Assembly: GCA_020055655.1 (NCBI GenBank)
Contig: JAIPUR010000017.1
Span: 1 to 55,941 of the forward strand
Direction: 5' to 3'
From: Methanosarcinaceae archaeon
Lineage (GTDB): Archaea; Halobacteriota; Methanosarcinia; Methanosarcinales; Methanosarcinaceae
Length of the DNA: 55,941 nt
Positions 25,988 to 34,090 of the stretch are shown piece after piece. The notes under the pieces were generated by a model. It ran no database searches, was not told the DNA's origin, and was given only the letters and a program-made list of their open reading frames with translations. Numbering within the stretch: position 1 is the first letter of the stretch; every line of letters begins with the position of its first letter. The translations under genes were made by a program, and so were the position numbers.

Positions 25988-27449
25988 CGAGTTTGCCACC
26001 AGCTTTTAGGGTTAGATATTGCTCATGGTTTATTTCAGTTATCGACTGTGGTGCAGCTTTTAAAATATTTTTCTCCTTTAGATACTTTAAATTTAAAGGG
26101 TTTGGTAAGTATAGATGATGTTTGAATCGGAGCACAAAAACAGTTTCTTGCGTCCATTCTACAAGTTGATCATTAGAATACACACTTCTTTTACCAACGA
26201 TTCTTTGAAGTTCATCGGCATCATTTGTTCTAATAGGTTGCTGATCAACAACTCCTATAGATGTAATCGCTTGCTGGTCTTTTGAACGGTAAAATAAAAT
26301 AATGCTGCCGGGTGTTATTTTAGTTATCTTTGAGGATGACAAATAAGCCTTTTTTATTGCATTGCCTGGGATATTGATTTCAGAATAATCTGCAAAAGTC
26401 ATTTGACGTTTGGAATAATCAGGAAATAGAACATCATGATACTGTGGTTGAATTGGAATTACAAACTTCTTGATATTTTCTCCATCTTTGAAGCATGGAT
26501 AGTATTTTTTAGCGATTTCAAGAGGAGGTAAACTTGTATCATCTGCGATAAACTTCTTCAAGTACACAGTTTCTCCGTTACTTACTTTCTTTCCAACGTC
26601 TTCAAATCCGTAATTTCCAATAATATATACTAAAGAATCATCTTCGCCTTCAAAATGAGTGAGATATACTTCATATATTTGGTTCTCGATGCAATATTGA
26701 AAAGCCATTTTAAGAAATAGTTCTCCCATTTTAGAACCTGAAAAATCAACTTTTAAGGTTGCTATTTTTACTCGTCGTTCACTAGGTATGGGTGGTAATG
26801 TTTCAATCGCTTGATTTTCCTCTTTGAGCATCAGAAATGCTTTAATCATATTTTCTTCTTCATAAATCCAACACTTACGACTTTGTTTCACACATTTTTC
26901 AACCCACCAATCTTCAAAACCAGGATAATCTTCTTTTAAAGATTCAAAAAAAGGTTGATCAATATTAATGTCATGAGCATAGCATTCTTTCAGTAAAGTA
27001 TGCTTTGGCAGATATCTGCTATATAATCTCTCAAAGTAATCAAGAGCAGAAGCGATTGAAAAGACATGGTCATCAATATCCAGTTGAATTGCTTTTCTTC
27101 TGATTCCTCTATCTTCTGTAATCAGAAAATCAACCAGATTTCTCTTCAATGAAAATAGGATTTCGTTGTCATTTTCATCATGTGAATTGGCTGGACTACT
27201 AATCAATGATATAAATTCATCATCTGGTTTAGGTGGTGAATGTATTCGAGGATAACCACGAAGCTTTGACAAAGTAATTTCCCTTCTTTTAACATCAGTA
27301 TCATTTTCGATATCTTTCAGGGAAGCAGGATGGATAAATTCTTGATGTCCGTGTTCTCTGATTATTGTTAACAATGATTGGAGGTCAGGAGTGAGCTCTT
27401 TTGGATCTTCAATGTGGATCAAAATGTTAGTATCATATAATATTTTCAT
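25965..27449 (-). CDS. PIN - GNAT - PUA-like three-domain protein
   Basis: A 494-residue protein of three parts. Residues 1 to about 150 are a PIN nuclease-like domain (MKILYDTNILIHIED with the first acidic residue, and LITEDRGIRRKA carrying later acidic positions). The middle (about 230-310) resembles a GNAT acetyltransferase (VDFSGSKMGELFLKMAF and IIGNYGFEDVGKK). The last 160 residues look like a PUA/ASCH-type barrel. PIN domains of toxin-antitoxin systems cut RNA; GNAT domains acetylate small molecules or tRNA. Translationally coupled by overlap to the ASCH-HsdS gene, it may be a regulatory or toxic arm of the restriction system. Domain calls are by eye; the function is inferred. Confidence 0.7.
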   Translation of the reverse strand: MKILYDTNILIHIEDPKELTPDLQSLLTIIREHGHQEFIHPASLKDIENDTDVKRREITLSKLRGYPRIHSPPKPDDEFISLISSPANSHDENDNEILFSLKRNLVDFLITEDRGIRRKAIQLDIDDHVFSIASALDYFERLYSRYLPKHTLLKECYAHDINIDQPFFESLKEDYPGFEDWWVEKCVKQSRKCWIYEEENMIKAFLMLKEENQAIETLPPIPSERRVKIATLKVDFSGSKMGELFLKMAFQYCIENQIYEVYLTHFEGEDDSLVYIIGNYGFEDVGKKVSNGETVYLKKFIADDTSLPPLEIAKKYYPCFKDGENIKKFVIPIQPQYHDVLFPDYSKRQMTFADYSEINIPGNAIKKAYLSSSKITKITPGSIILFYRSKDQQAITSIGVVDQQPIRTNDADELQRIVGKRSVYSNDQLVEWTQETVFVLRFKHHLYLPNPLNLKYLKEKNILKAAPQSITEINHEQYLTLKAGGKLDERFTVN

Positions 27450-27615
27450 CTACCTTCACCACTTCATTTCCAAAGCTGTAATATAAATTTCAAATATGGC
27501 CGTAGTATAAATATATTTCATTTTGATATGACCATATGTTAAAAGAGTAAGTTGATTTACATGGTTTTTTTCTGTAATTTATACCACAGTAATCTAAAAA
27601 CCAAAAGTGAATCTT
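27450..27615 (-). promoter_or_regulatory. Internal promoter of the PIN-hsdS-hsdM segment with flanking inverted repeat
   Basis: A 166-base gap separates the AlbA_2 gene from the PIN gene. It contains a TATA-like AAATATATTTATAC, and CCATAT (27532-27537) and ATATGG (27494-27499) form an inverted repeat flanking it, a possible operator. A promoter here would let modification and the PIN protein be expressed independently of hsdR. Confidence 0.4.
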
Positions 27616-28959
27616 TCACTTTTTAGATTGATCTGCTACTTCCCAATGTCCGCCTTTGTCCGGCCCGATGCGCTTCAAAATACCTTTATCTTTGAGGTTA
27701 GCAATTTGTTTTTCAACTGCTCGCGAGCTGATTTCTACAAGTTCGGCAAGTTCTTTAGCTGATATTTCGTCGTTCTGTGAAATGAGCCGAAGTATTTTCT
27801 CCGAACTTTTCTCCGAACTTTTCTCCGAACTTTTCTCCGAACTTGCATCGCGTTTTCTGAAGACCACAGAAAAATGACCATCGTATGAAAACTCAACCGA
27901 AGTCTTTTCGTTCTCATTCACAGCCTGCTTAATGCGGCTTATGCCGGTGCCGACCTTCTCGATGTAATCTATCCGGTGCAGCAGGGATGCAATAAGGGGA
28001 TTGCGGGCAACGCTCAGGCTGCCGAAATCAGAGGGTTTCAGACCGCTTGGCAGACCACCGGGGTTTGTAATCTCAACCCTGTCGTCAAAGACCTCTACAA
28101 GCACATTGGAACCTCTGTCAAAATAATCACGGTGGCATACTGCATTGATGATAGCTTCCCTGAGGGCTATATCCGGGATATCTGGAATCTCCTCTCGTTG
28201 GATCTTCTCTATCCTGTATTCTACGTTGGTGTGTCGCTTGACAAAAAGGATGGCGTTGTCGATATTTTCAACAATATTTTCCTTGAAATCCTTCTTATCA
28301 AGGATATGCACTTTTTTCGTTCCCTTGTATAGAACGCAGACAACAATTGCATGATTGAGCAGGAAATCAATATCTTTGGCAAAGAACAGAACTCCGGCAT
28401 TGTTCAGTTTCCCATCATCTGTGGTGCAATCAAGATTTCGCAGCAAGTCCATTTTGTCAATAGAACTGGTAATGCCTGCAAGTTTCAGGAAATTACGAAA
28501 CGCCCTTTCATCAAAATCATTCTCAAAATTCGCCTTATCATTCCGCAGTTCCTCAAAACGGATGCGACCTTCCTTCTGGAAAAAAGCGATGATCTCATTA
28601 CGGTTCAACTTCTGGGAATTTGCCCCGTTTCGAAGAAAGAATCCTTTGGAGCAGGCATAAGGCTTCTCGCTCCCCTCTGGTACATCAGCAAGAATAAAAT
28701 CCTCATAAACTTCGATCTTCACATCAAGCTGTGGCTGCAACTGCCGAAGTGAATCCTGCACCCTTGATCTGAATATATTATCCGTCTGAATTCCTTTAAT
28801 AACTCCCTTATCAGAAATACCAAGGAATATCTTTCCGCCATTGGAATTAGCAAAAGCACAAACCTCCTCCACAAACGACTTATCAAGACTCTCCTTGAAC
28901 TCGATATGGTAACCCTCACCAGCTGCAACAACACTCTCTATCCATTCATCCATATTCAA
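27616..28959 (-). CDS. AlbA_2/Schlafen-type ATP-binding protein in RM island
   Basis: A 447-residue protein: an N-terminal AlbA_2 (Schlafen-like, divergent AAA_4) domain with HIEFKESLDKSFVEEVCAFANSNGG and IFLGISDKGVIKGI, a central GHKL-like ATP-binding half (IALREAIINAVCHRDY, then VGTGISRIKQAV), and a C-terminal winged helix (ISAKELAELVEISSRAVEKQI). These proteins are common beside type I restriction genes and in defence islands, usually annotated as transcriptional regulators or helicase-like. It starts with a 4-base overlap with hsdR. A linker of four SSEK repeats lies before the winged helix. Its role is likely control of the RM genes, or a Schlafen-like defence effector. Confidence 0.85.
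   Translation of the reverse strand: MNMDEWIESVVAAGEGYHIEFKESLDKSFVEEVCAFANSNGGKIFLGISDKGVIKGIQTDNIFRSRVQDSLRQLQPQLDVKIEVYEDFILADVPEGSEKPYACSKGFFLRNGANSQKLNRNEIIAFFQKEGRIRFEELRNDKANFENDFDERAFRNFLKLAGITSSIDKMDLLRNLDCTTDDGKLNNAGVLFFAKDIDFLLNHAIVVCVLYKGTKKVHILDKKDFKENIVENIDNAILFVKRHTNVEYRIEKIQREEIPDIPDIALREAIINAVCHRDYFDRGSNVLVEVFDDRVEITNPGGLPSGLKPSDFGSLSVARNPLIASLLHRIDYIEKVGTGISRIKQAVNENEKTSVEFSYDGHFSVVFRKRDASSEKSSEKSSEKSSEKILRLISQNDEISAKELAELVEISSRAVEKQIANLKDKGILKRIGPDKGGHWEVADQSKK
27795..27842 (-). repeat. Four tandem 12-base repeats encoding SSEK units
   Basis: The plus-strand unit TTTTCTCCGAAC is repeated four times without change. It encodes a (SSEK)4 linker in the AlbA_2 protein. Because the unit is a multiple of three, slippage changes linker length and not frame. 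Confidence 0.95.
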
Positions 28960-31715
28960 GCCGCCAGTGCCTCATTCAACTCATTAATAATTCCGTTCAT
29001 CCCATCTCCAAAGAGCTGGTACATCTTAGCACGTCCACCCATAGCATCAAATGGCGTGTAATCCAGATCATCCATATCCATATGGATACTTTTGACCACA
29101 TGGTCTCTTATCATCCTGAGCCAATCCATCTGTCCCTCATTGAACTTCAGGGTTCCGGCCTGTTTACCAAATACCCATTCCTGGAAATTCCTGTTCACGG
29201 TTTGATCGTAGGCAGTAAGAATTGGGTCTATTTCAGTCACTCTGCGTATAAGAGAAACCAGAGCTGTAAGCTCGCTTTTCGGTGAATTTCCATTGACTTT
29301 CTCAAGCTGCTCATAAGCTTGCCAGACCCTAAGAGGCGAAAACTGAGGCTTTTCCATTTTCAGCTTGTTCAACAGCTCTTTGATCATGGTAAAAGTCACA
29401 TCCCTGCGCTGGTATGGCTGGTTATAGAATATGCTCAATGCTGTAACTTCATCTTTGTTAGCTTCAAGATATTCTTTAAAATCAATGATCAGCTCATCAG
29501 CTTTAAGAACAGCATCCTTATCCCATTCGGCTCTTGTCACGCTGTCAATGTTCACCGTATCCATTATCTGTTCATGTACTCTGCGTACATTTTCAATATA
29601 ATCATTTAGTTTACCATTAAAAGTTGATCTTGCGGTATCTATTAGTTCCTGTTGTGCCTGGCTCTGTGCCTCATCATCAGTAATCTGCGGCTCTTGATGC
29701 TTTATGCCGGCAGCTTTTGCATCAATAATGTCAGGATTATATGCACTGAACAGGTCCCGAATGGCCGTATTGATATCCTTTCCACCAGATATTTCAGCAA
29801 ACGTCTCTCTTTCATCATCACTTATCTGCTTGTTCAATCTTGCCAGTCTGGCCGCTAATGATACATAAAGTTCCTCATTCTGGGATCCAAAGGTTACAGC
29901 ACCCAGCAGTTCTTTTAAAGCAGTACCTTTCTTGTATTCCAATGGTCTGCTGTCAGTCTTCAGGGATTTTGTAACTCCCACCGCATCCACAACAACAAAA
30001 TGGGTCTTAGCTGAAACTGCTGAAGGTGTCACTTTCTTCAGATCATCATAATTCATTATCCGGGTCCCACGTCCCTTCATCTGCTCAAAATAGTTACGGC
30101 TCTTCACATCTCTCATGAACAACAGGCACTCAAGCGGCTTAACATCCGTTCCGGTAGCTATCATATCCACTGTCACAGCAATTCTTGGATTGTAATCATT
30201 ACGGAATTGCGATAAAACTGACTTCGGGTCTTCTTCAACCTTGTAAGTAACCTTTTTGCAAAATGCATTGCCTTCTCCGAATTCTTCCCGAATCATCTGG
30301 ATAATATCATCTGCATGGCTATCTGTCTTGGCAAATACCAGGGTCTTTGGAACCTCTTCCCTTCCAGGGAATATTTCCGGCAGTTTGTTCCTGAATGTCC
30401 GTATCACATTCCGTATCTGGCTTGGGTTAACAACATCCCTGTCAAGTTTTTTGCCAGTATATGCGTATTCCTCATCAAGCTGCTCCCAGCGTTTTCTACG
30501 ACTGAGTTTTTCCCTTTTAGCCACAAATTGTTCCGCTTTAAGTTCAGCTCCGTTCTTTGTGTTCTCAGTCTCAATTGTGTACACATCATAAGCAACATTC
30601 ACACCATCGGCCACCGCTTCCTCATGGCCGTACTCGCTCACCACATTTTCATTGAAAAAACCAAATGTACGCTTGTCCGGGGTAGCTGTCAAACCTATCA
30701 AAAAACAATCAAAATAATCAAGCACCTGCTGCCACAGGTTGTAAATGGAGCGATGGCACTCATCTATCACTATAAAATCAAACTCTTCGATTGGTATATT
30801 TTCATTATATACAACAGGAAGCGGTTCCTTTGGTTGCCATTCCTTCTCAGCAGGATTTTCAGTTTCTGATTCTTCATCCAGCTCTTCATCTTTAAGGATA
30901 GAATACATACGCTGAATCGTGGAAATACATACCTGGCTATCTGATGCTATGTAATTGGAACGCAAACGCTGTACATTGTACAACTCAGTGAATTTACGAT
31001 TTTCATCATTTGGCGTGTAAGCCATGAATTCCTGTTCTGCCTGTTCACCAAGGTTTCTGGTGTCTACAAGGAACAGTATTTTCTTAGCATATGCATATTT
31101 CAGCAAGCGGTAAATGAAAGTAATAGCAGTATAGGTTTTCCCGGAACCTGTGGCCATCTGTACCAAAGCCCTTGGATGATTTTCCTTGAAGGATTTCTCA
31201 AGATTGTTAATTGCCATGATCTGACAATCGCGTAATCCTCCAACTTTTAATTCAGGTATCAGAAATAATCTTTCTCTCAAAGAACTATCTTTTTTAAGCT
31301 CTGCTCTGAATGTTTCAGGTCGGTGAAATGAAAAAACAGGTCGAGACCTTGGTTTAGGGTCCCGTTGATCAGTGAAGCGTGTTAATTTCCCGTTACTCTC
31401 ATAGATAAAAGGAAGTGCATCATTGTTCAGATACTTCAATTTGCTCGAAGCATATTCAGCAGACTGTTCCTCAACAACAGTTAGCCTATGGCCCTCTTCT
31501 TCCCTCTTTGCTTCAATTATACCAACAGGCTCCCGATCAACAAAAAGCACATAATCAGCAGGTCCTGCTTCGGTCCAGTATTCCTTAACGGCAATACCCG
31601 AAGAAACACTCCAATCTATGCTATCTCTACTCTGAACTGTCCAACCAGAATCTTTTAGTTTTCTGTCTATGATATCTCTGGCTTTTTGTTCAGGATTTTG
31701 ATTATAATTATCCAC
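28956..31715 (-). CDS. hsdR: Type I restriction enzyme motor/nuclease subunit
   Basis: HsdR translocates DNA with ATP and cuts unmethylated DNA. Of 919 residues, the N-terminal PD-(D/E)xK nuclease shows Asp54 and Glu68-Ala-Lys70. Walker A ATGSGKT is at residues 188-194 and the DECH box at 318-321, with the helicase motifs MIATGTDVKPL and QMKGRGTR further on. The C-terminal helical region is of EcoEI/EcoR124 style. All motifs are intact. It is the first gene of the island; its promoter lies in the 304-base gap after the glnK gene. The gene order R - AlbA_2 - PIN - S - M is unlike the standard R-M-S. Confidence 0.95.
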   Translation of the reverse strand: MDNYNQNPEQKARDIIDRKLKDSGWTVQSRDSIDWSVSSGIAVKEYWTEAGPADYVLFVDREPVGIIEAKREEEGHRLTVVEEQSAEYASSKLKYLNNDALPFIYESNGKLTRFTDQRDPKPRSRPVFSFHRPETFRAELKKDSSLRERLFLIPELKVGGLRDCQIMAINNLEKSFKENHPRALVQMATGSGKTYTAITFIYRLLKYAYAKKILFLVDTRNLGEQAEQEFMAYTPNDENRKFTELYNVQRLRSNYIASDSQVCISTIQRMYSILKDEELDEESETENPAEKEWQPKEPLPVVYNENIPIEEFDFIVIDECHRSIYNLWQQVLDYFDCFLIGLTATPDKRTFGFFNENVVSEYGHEEAVADGVNVAYDVYTIETENTKNGAELKAEQFVAKREKLSRRKRWEQLDEEYAYTGKKLDRDVVNPSQIRNVIRTFRNKLPEIFPGREEVPKTLVFAKTDSHADDIIQMIREEFGEGNAFCKKVTYKVEEDPKSVLSQFRNDYNPRIAVTVDMIATGTDVKPLECLLFMRDVKSRNYFEQMKGRGTRIMNYDDLKKVTPSAVSAKTHFVVVDAVGVTKSLKTDSRPLEYKKGTALKELLGAVTFGSQNEELYVSLAARLARLNKQISDDERETFAEISGGKDINTAIRDLFSAYNPDIIDAKAAGIKHQEPQITDDEAQSQAQQELIDTARSTFNGKLNDYIENVRRVHEQIMDTVNIDSVTRAEWDKDAVLKADELIIDFKEYLEANKDEVTALSIFYNQPYQRRDVTFTMIKELLNKLKMEKPQFSPLRVWQAYEQLEKVNGNSPKSELTALVSLIRRVTEIDPILTAYDQTVNRNFQEWVFGKQAGTLKFNEGQMDWLRMIRDHVVKSIHMDMDDLDYTPFDAMGGRAKMYQLFGDGMNGIINELNEALAA

Positions 31716-31892
31716 AATATCAGATCCATCTGCATTGGGAATTGTGCAGCTTTTTGAATAACCTGAATGTTTTGATGCTCACATTCATTATAAACTTTCT
31801 TAGTTTGCAATCAGAGTACAGGTCGATCTTATCAAAAATAAAAATAGGATAGATCAATGGTGATAAAAAGTAATAAATTTAAAATTGGAGAA
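31716..31892. other. hsdR upstream region
   Basis: The first 180 bases upstream of hsdR hold AT-rich, promoter-like sequence (a possible TATA run ATTTTAAATTTATTACTTT on the minus strand) and no gene. Confidence 0.35.
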
Positions 31893-31974
31893 AAGTCCCG
31901 GAAAGTACCCTATCCGTAAAGTGCGACAATATGGATTCAGACAAGTATTATGAGTTTTGAATTCCCGGGACCCT
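31893..31974. ncRNA. Candidate structured RNA closed by a GTCCCGG/CCGGGAC stem
   Basis: A GC-rich inverted repeat, AGTCCCGGAAA at 31893-31903 and TTCCCGGGACCC near 31963-31974, encloses about 60 bases in an otherwise AT-rich intergenic region downstream of glnK. On the minus strand the closing arm is followed by CTTTTCTCC. It could be a small RNA, a read-through part of the amtB-glnK transcript or a terminator-like element. Nitrogen-regulated small RNAs such as sRNA154 are known in Methanosarcina, but I cannot tell whether this matches. Neither the strand nor a promoter is certain. Confidence 0.25.
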
Positions 31975-31999
31975 TGGTGGATCAATAAATGAATTTACT

Positions 32000-32031
32000 A
32001 AAAAGAAAAAGTGATGCACTTAAAGTGCATC
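32000..32031 (-). terminator. Terminator overlapping the glnK stop codon
   Basis: GATGCACTTTAAGTGCATC (32013-32031 read on the minus strand) is a nearly perfect palindrome containing the TAA stop. A T-rich run ACTTTTTCTTTTTAG follows. The stem thus includes the last sense codons of glnK. Confidence 0.75.
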
Positions 32032-32358
32032 TAAATCTGTTTCACCTGTTCTGATCCTGATGATCTTCTCAACCGGGTAAATGAATATCTTTCCATCACC
32101 GATTGAATCTGTGGCTGCAATTTTCTGGATGATGTCTACAACCATGTCAGTATCTTCTTCAGTAACAACGATCTCGAGCTTGGTCTTTGGCAAGAGGTCA
32201 ACACAGTATTTTCGACCTCTCCACTGCTGCATGACGCCCTTCTGCTTTCCACGTCCTTTTACATCAGTTACAGTTATACTTTCAAATCCAGCCTCCTCCA
32301 GAGCATCCTTTACCTCATGGATCTTTGTTGGCCTTATTATTGCTTCAATTTTCCTCAT
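32020..32358 (-). CDS. glnK: PII signal protein GlnK
   Basis: A 112-residue PII protein that binds ATP/ADP and 2-oxoglutarate and plugs the AmtB channel when ammonium is plentiful. PII signatures include DVKGRGKQKGVMQQW in the T-loop with Tyr51 at the tip (RGRKYCVDLLPKTK), and GDGKIFIYPVEKIIRIRTGE. It follows amtB by 5 bases, so the order here is amtB-glnK, reverse to the common glnK-amtB. In Methanosarcina GlnK also inhibits glutamine synthetase; both glutamine synthetases are in this window. Confidence 0.96.
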   Translation of the reverse strand: MRKIEAIIRPTKIHEVKDALEEAGFESITVTDVKGRGKQKGVMQQWRGRKYCVDLLPKTKLEIVVTEEDTDMVVDIIQKIAATDSIGDGKIFIYPVEKIIRIRTGETDLDAL

Positions 32359-32363
32359 TTAAA

Positions 32364-33776
32364 TCACTCCTCATGAATCATGAATTCTGGATATGCGCTG
32401 ATTCCGTGTTCTACAATGTCCAGTCCAGCGATCTCATGTTCTTCAGATACACGTAGTCCTATAGTAAGGTCGATTATCTTGAAGACTATGAATGATGCGA
32501 CAAATGCCCATACTATGCTGAGTATTGCACCAACGACCTGAATTACGAACTGTTGATATCCGCCGTATATAAGACCTGCACCTGCTGCTGTGTATGCTGC
32601 ATCTGCAAGCATTGAGCCATCGCCCTGTCCGAGTGCGAAGATACCGACTGCGAGAACTCCCCATGTACCAGCGTATCCGTGTACTGCGATCGCACCTACT
32701 GGGTCATCGACCTTGAGTACATTTTCATTGAACATTACTCCTGCATATACTACAATTCCACCGATAAGACCGATTACAATTGCTGCCCAGTTAGTAACTG
32801 CACCACAAGGTGCTGTGATTGCTACAAGACCTGCAAGAAGTCCGTTTGCTGTAAGGGATGGGTCTGGCTTTCCTGTCTTCATCCAGGTAATGATCATAAC
32901 CATGATCGCACCTGCTCCTGCTGCCAGGAAGGTGTTTACAATAACCATGCTAACATATGGGTCGTTTCCATCAAGGGTACTACCACCGTTGAATCCTACC
33001 CAACCGAATGCCAGTATAAGGGTACCGAGGAATGCCAGTGGAAGACTGTGACCAGGTATTGCTATTGCCTTTCCGTTCTTGAACTTTCCAATTCTTGAAC
33101 CTACAAGCATTACACCTGCCAGAGCTGAGTATCCACCTATTGAGTGTACAACACTAGATCCTGCAAAGTCATGGAAACTTGCACCAATGGTGTCTACAAG
33201 GAAACCACTTGTAAGAATTCCTGCTCCGCTCCATACCCAGTGACCGAATACAGGGTAGATGAATGCTACAAGAGCGATCGTGTAAATAAGATATGCCTTG
33301 AAATCAGTCCTCTCAGCCATTGCACCGGATACGATTGTTGCACCAGTTGCTGCGAAGACCATCTGGAACCACCAACTGTTCCACAATGTATTGTCAGCAC
33401 CGATCAGGAAGAATTGGTCAATACCAATAAGTCCACCATAATCAGCACCGTACATGATTCCCCATCCAACTAACCAGTATACTATGATACCAAGAGAGAT
33501 GGTCATAAAGTTCTTCATGAGAATGTTTGCAGTGTTCTTTGTTCTGGTAAGACCAATCTCTACCAGGGAGAAACCTGCATGCATCAGGAATACGATGGTA
33601 CCTGCAATGATGAGCCATAGCACTGTAAGTGCTGTCTCCAATGATGCGATTGATTCTGCGTTCTCTTCAACACTTCCTGCAGATGCAGGAATGATAAATA
33701 GCATAAGTATGACGCTCATGAGCAGTAATGACTGCCAGAGTGTCTTGTTATTATTTTTGAGTGATCTTCTGTTCAT
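32364..33776 (-). CDS. amtB: Ammonium transporter AmtB
   Basis: A 470-residue membrane channel for ammonia/ammonium. After a signal peptide ending near residue 33 (LMLFIIPASAG) come eleven predicted membrane helices. Family signatures are seen: GHWVWSGAG with the pore region, DFAGSSVVHSIGGYSALAG (conserved Asp and first pore His), and the second pore His in DDPVGAIAVHGYAGTWG. The C-terminal tail used for GlnK binding is short. The long gap upstream holds a TATA box and operator shared with nifH, so expression should follow nitrogen limitation. Confidence 0.96.
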   Translation of the reverse strand: MNRRSLKNNNKTLWQSLLLMSVILMLFIIPASAGSVEENAESIASLETALTVLWLIIAGTIVFLMHAGFSLVEIGLTRTKNTANILMKNFMTISLGIIVYWLVGWGIMYGADYGGLIGIDQFFLIGADNTLWNSWWFQMVFAATGATIVSGAMAERTDFKAYLIYTIALVAFIYPVFGHWVWSGAGILTSGFLVDTIGASFHDFAGSSVVHSIGGYSALAGVMLVGSRIGKFKNGKAIAIPGHSLPLAFLGTLILAFGWVGFNGGSTLDGNDPYVSMVIVNTFLAAGAGAIMVMIITWMKTGKPDPSLTANGLLAGLVAITAPCGAVTNWAAIVIGLIGGIVVYAGVMFNENVLKVDDPVGAIAVHGYAGTWGVLAVGIFALGQGDGSMLADAAYTAAGAGLIYGGYQQFVIQVVGAILSIVWAFVASFIVFKIIDLTIGLRVSEEHEIAGLDIVEHGISAYPEFMIHEE

Positions 33777-34090
33777 AAATATACACCTGCTTTATGTGAT
33801 GTAGGTAGACGGATTCTATGTGTAGACTTCATTATATTTAAATCATTTGGTAAATAGCAATTCACATATTAATATAATATGTAATGTTGGCTAAAAATCA
33901 AGCATATGTTAATAAAATACATGAATTGGACCCCCTGCCAATACCCACTTAGTAATATATTTCATGTCAGTGTAATAAAAAGGTTGTGTTTCACCCAAAA
34001 GAAAAATCTGAAAAACATTCTATATTTCTATCACAAAAAGCACAGAAAAGTCAAGTTTTAAAAAAGTTACAATACAAGTCAAAAAGAAAG
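33777..34090 (-). promoter_or_regulatory. amtB-glnK promoter with candidate NrpR operator
   Basis: Read on the minus strand, TTTAAATATA (33833-33842) is followed 17 bases later by AATCCGTCTACC (33804-33815), located at the expected transcription start. This repeats the nifH layout. The remainder of the gap up to the nrpR stop is AT-rich with a T-rich tract just after nrpR and no gene. Confidence 0.6.

Noticed and set aside
25987-25999. GTG start of HsdS at 25999
   Set aside because: The ATG at 25987 gives the family-like start MNVLLSIKPKY; the GTG is kept only as an alternative.
27795-27842. CRISPR-like array
   Set aside because: The 12-base units are contiguous and in frame within a gene, with no spacers. 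No CRISPR array or cas gene is seen anywhere in the window.
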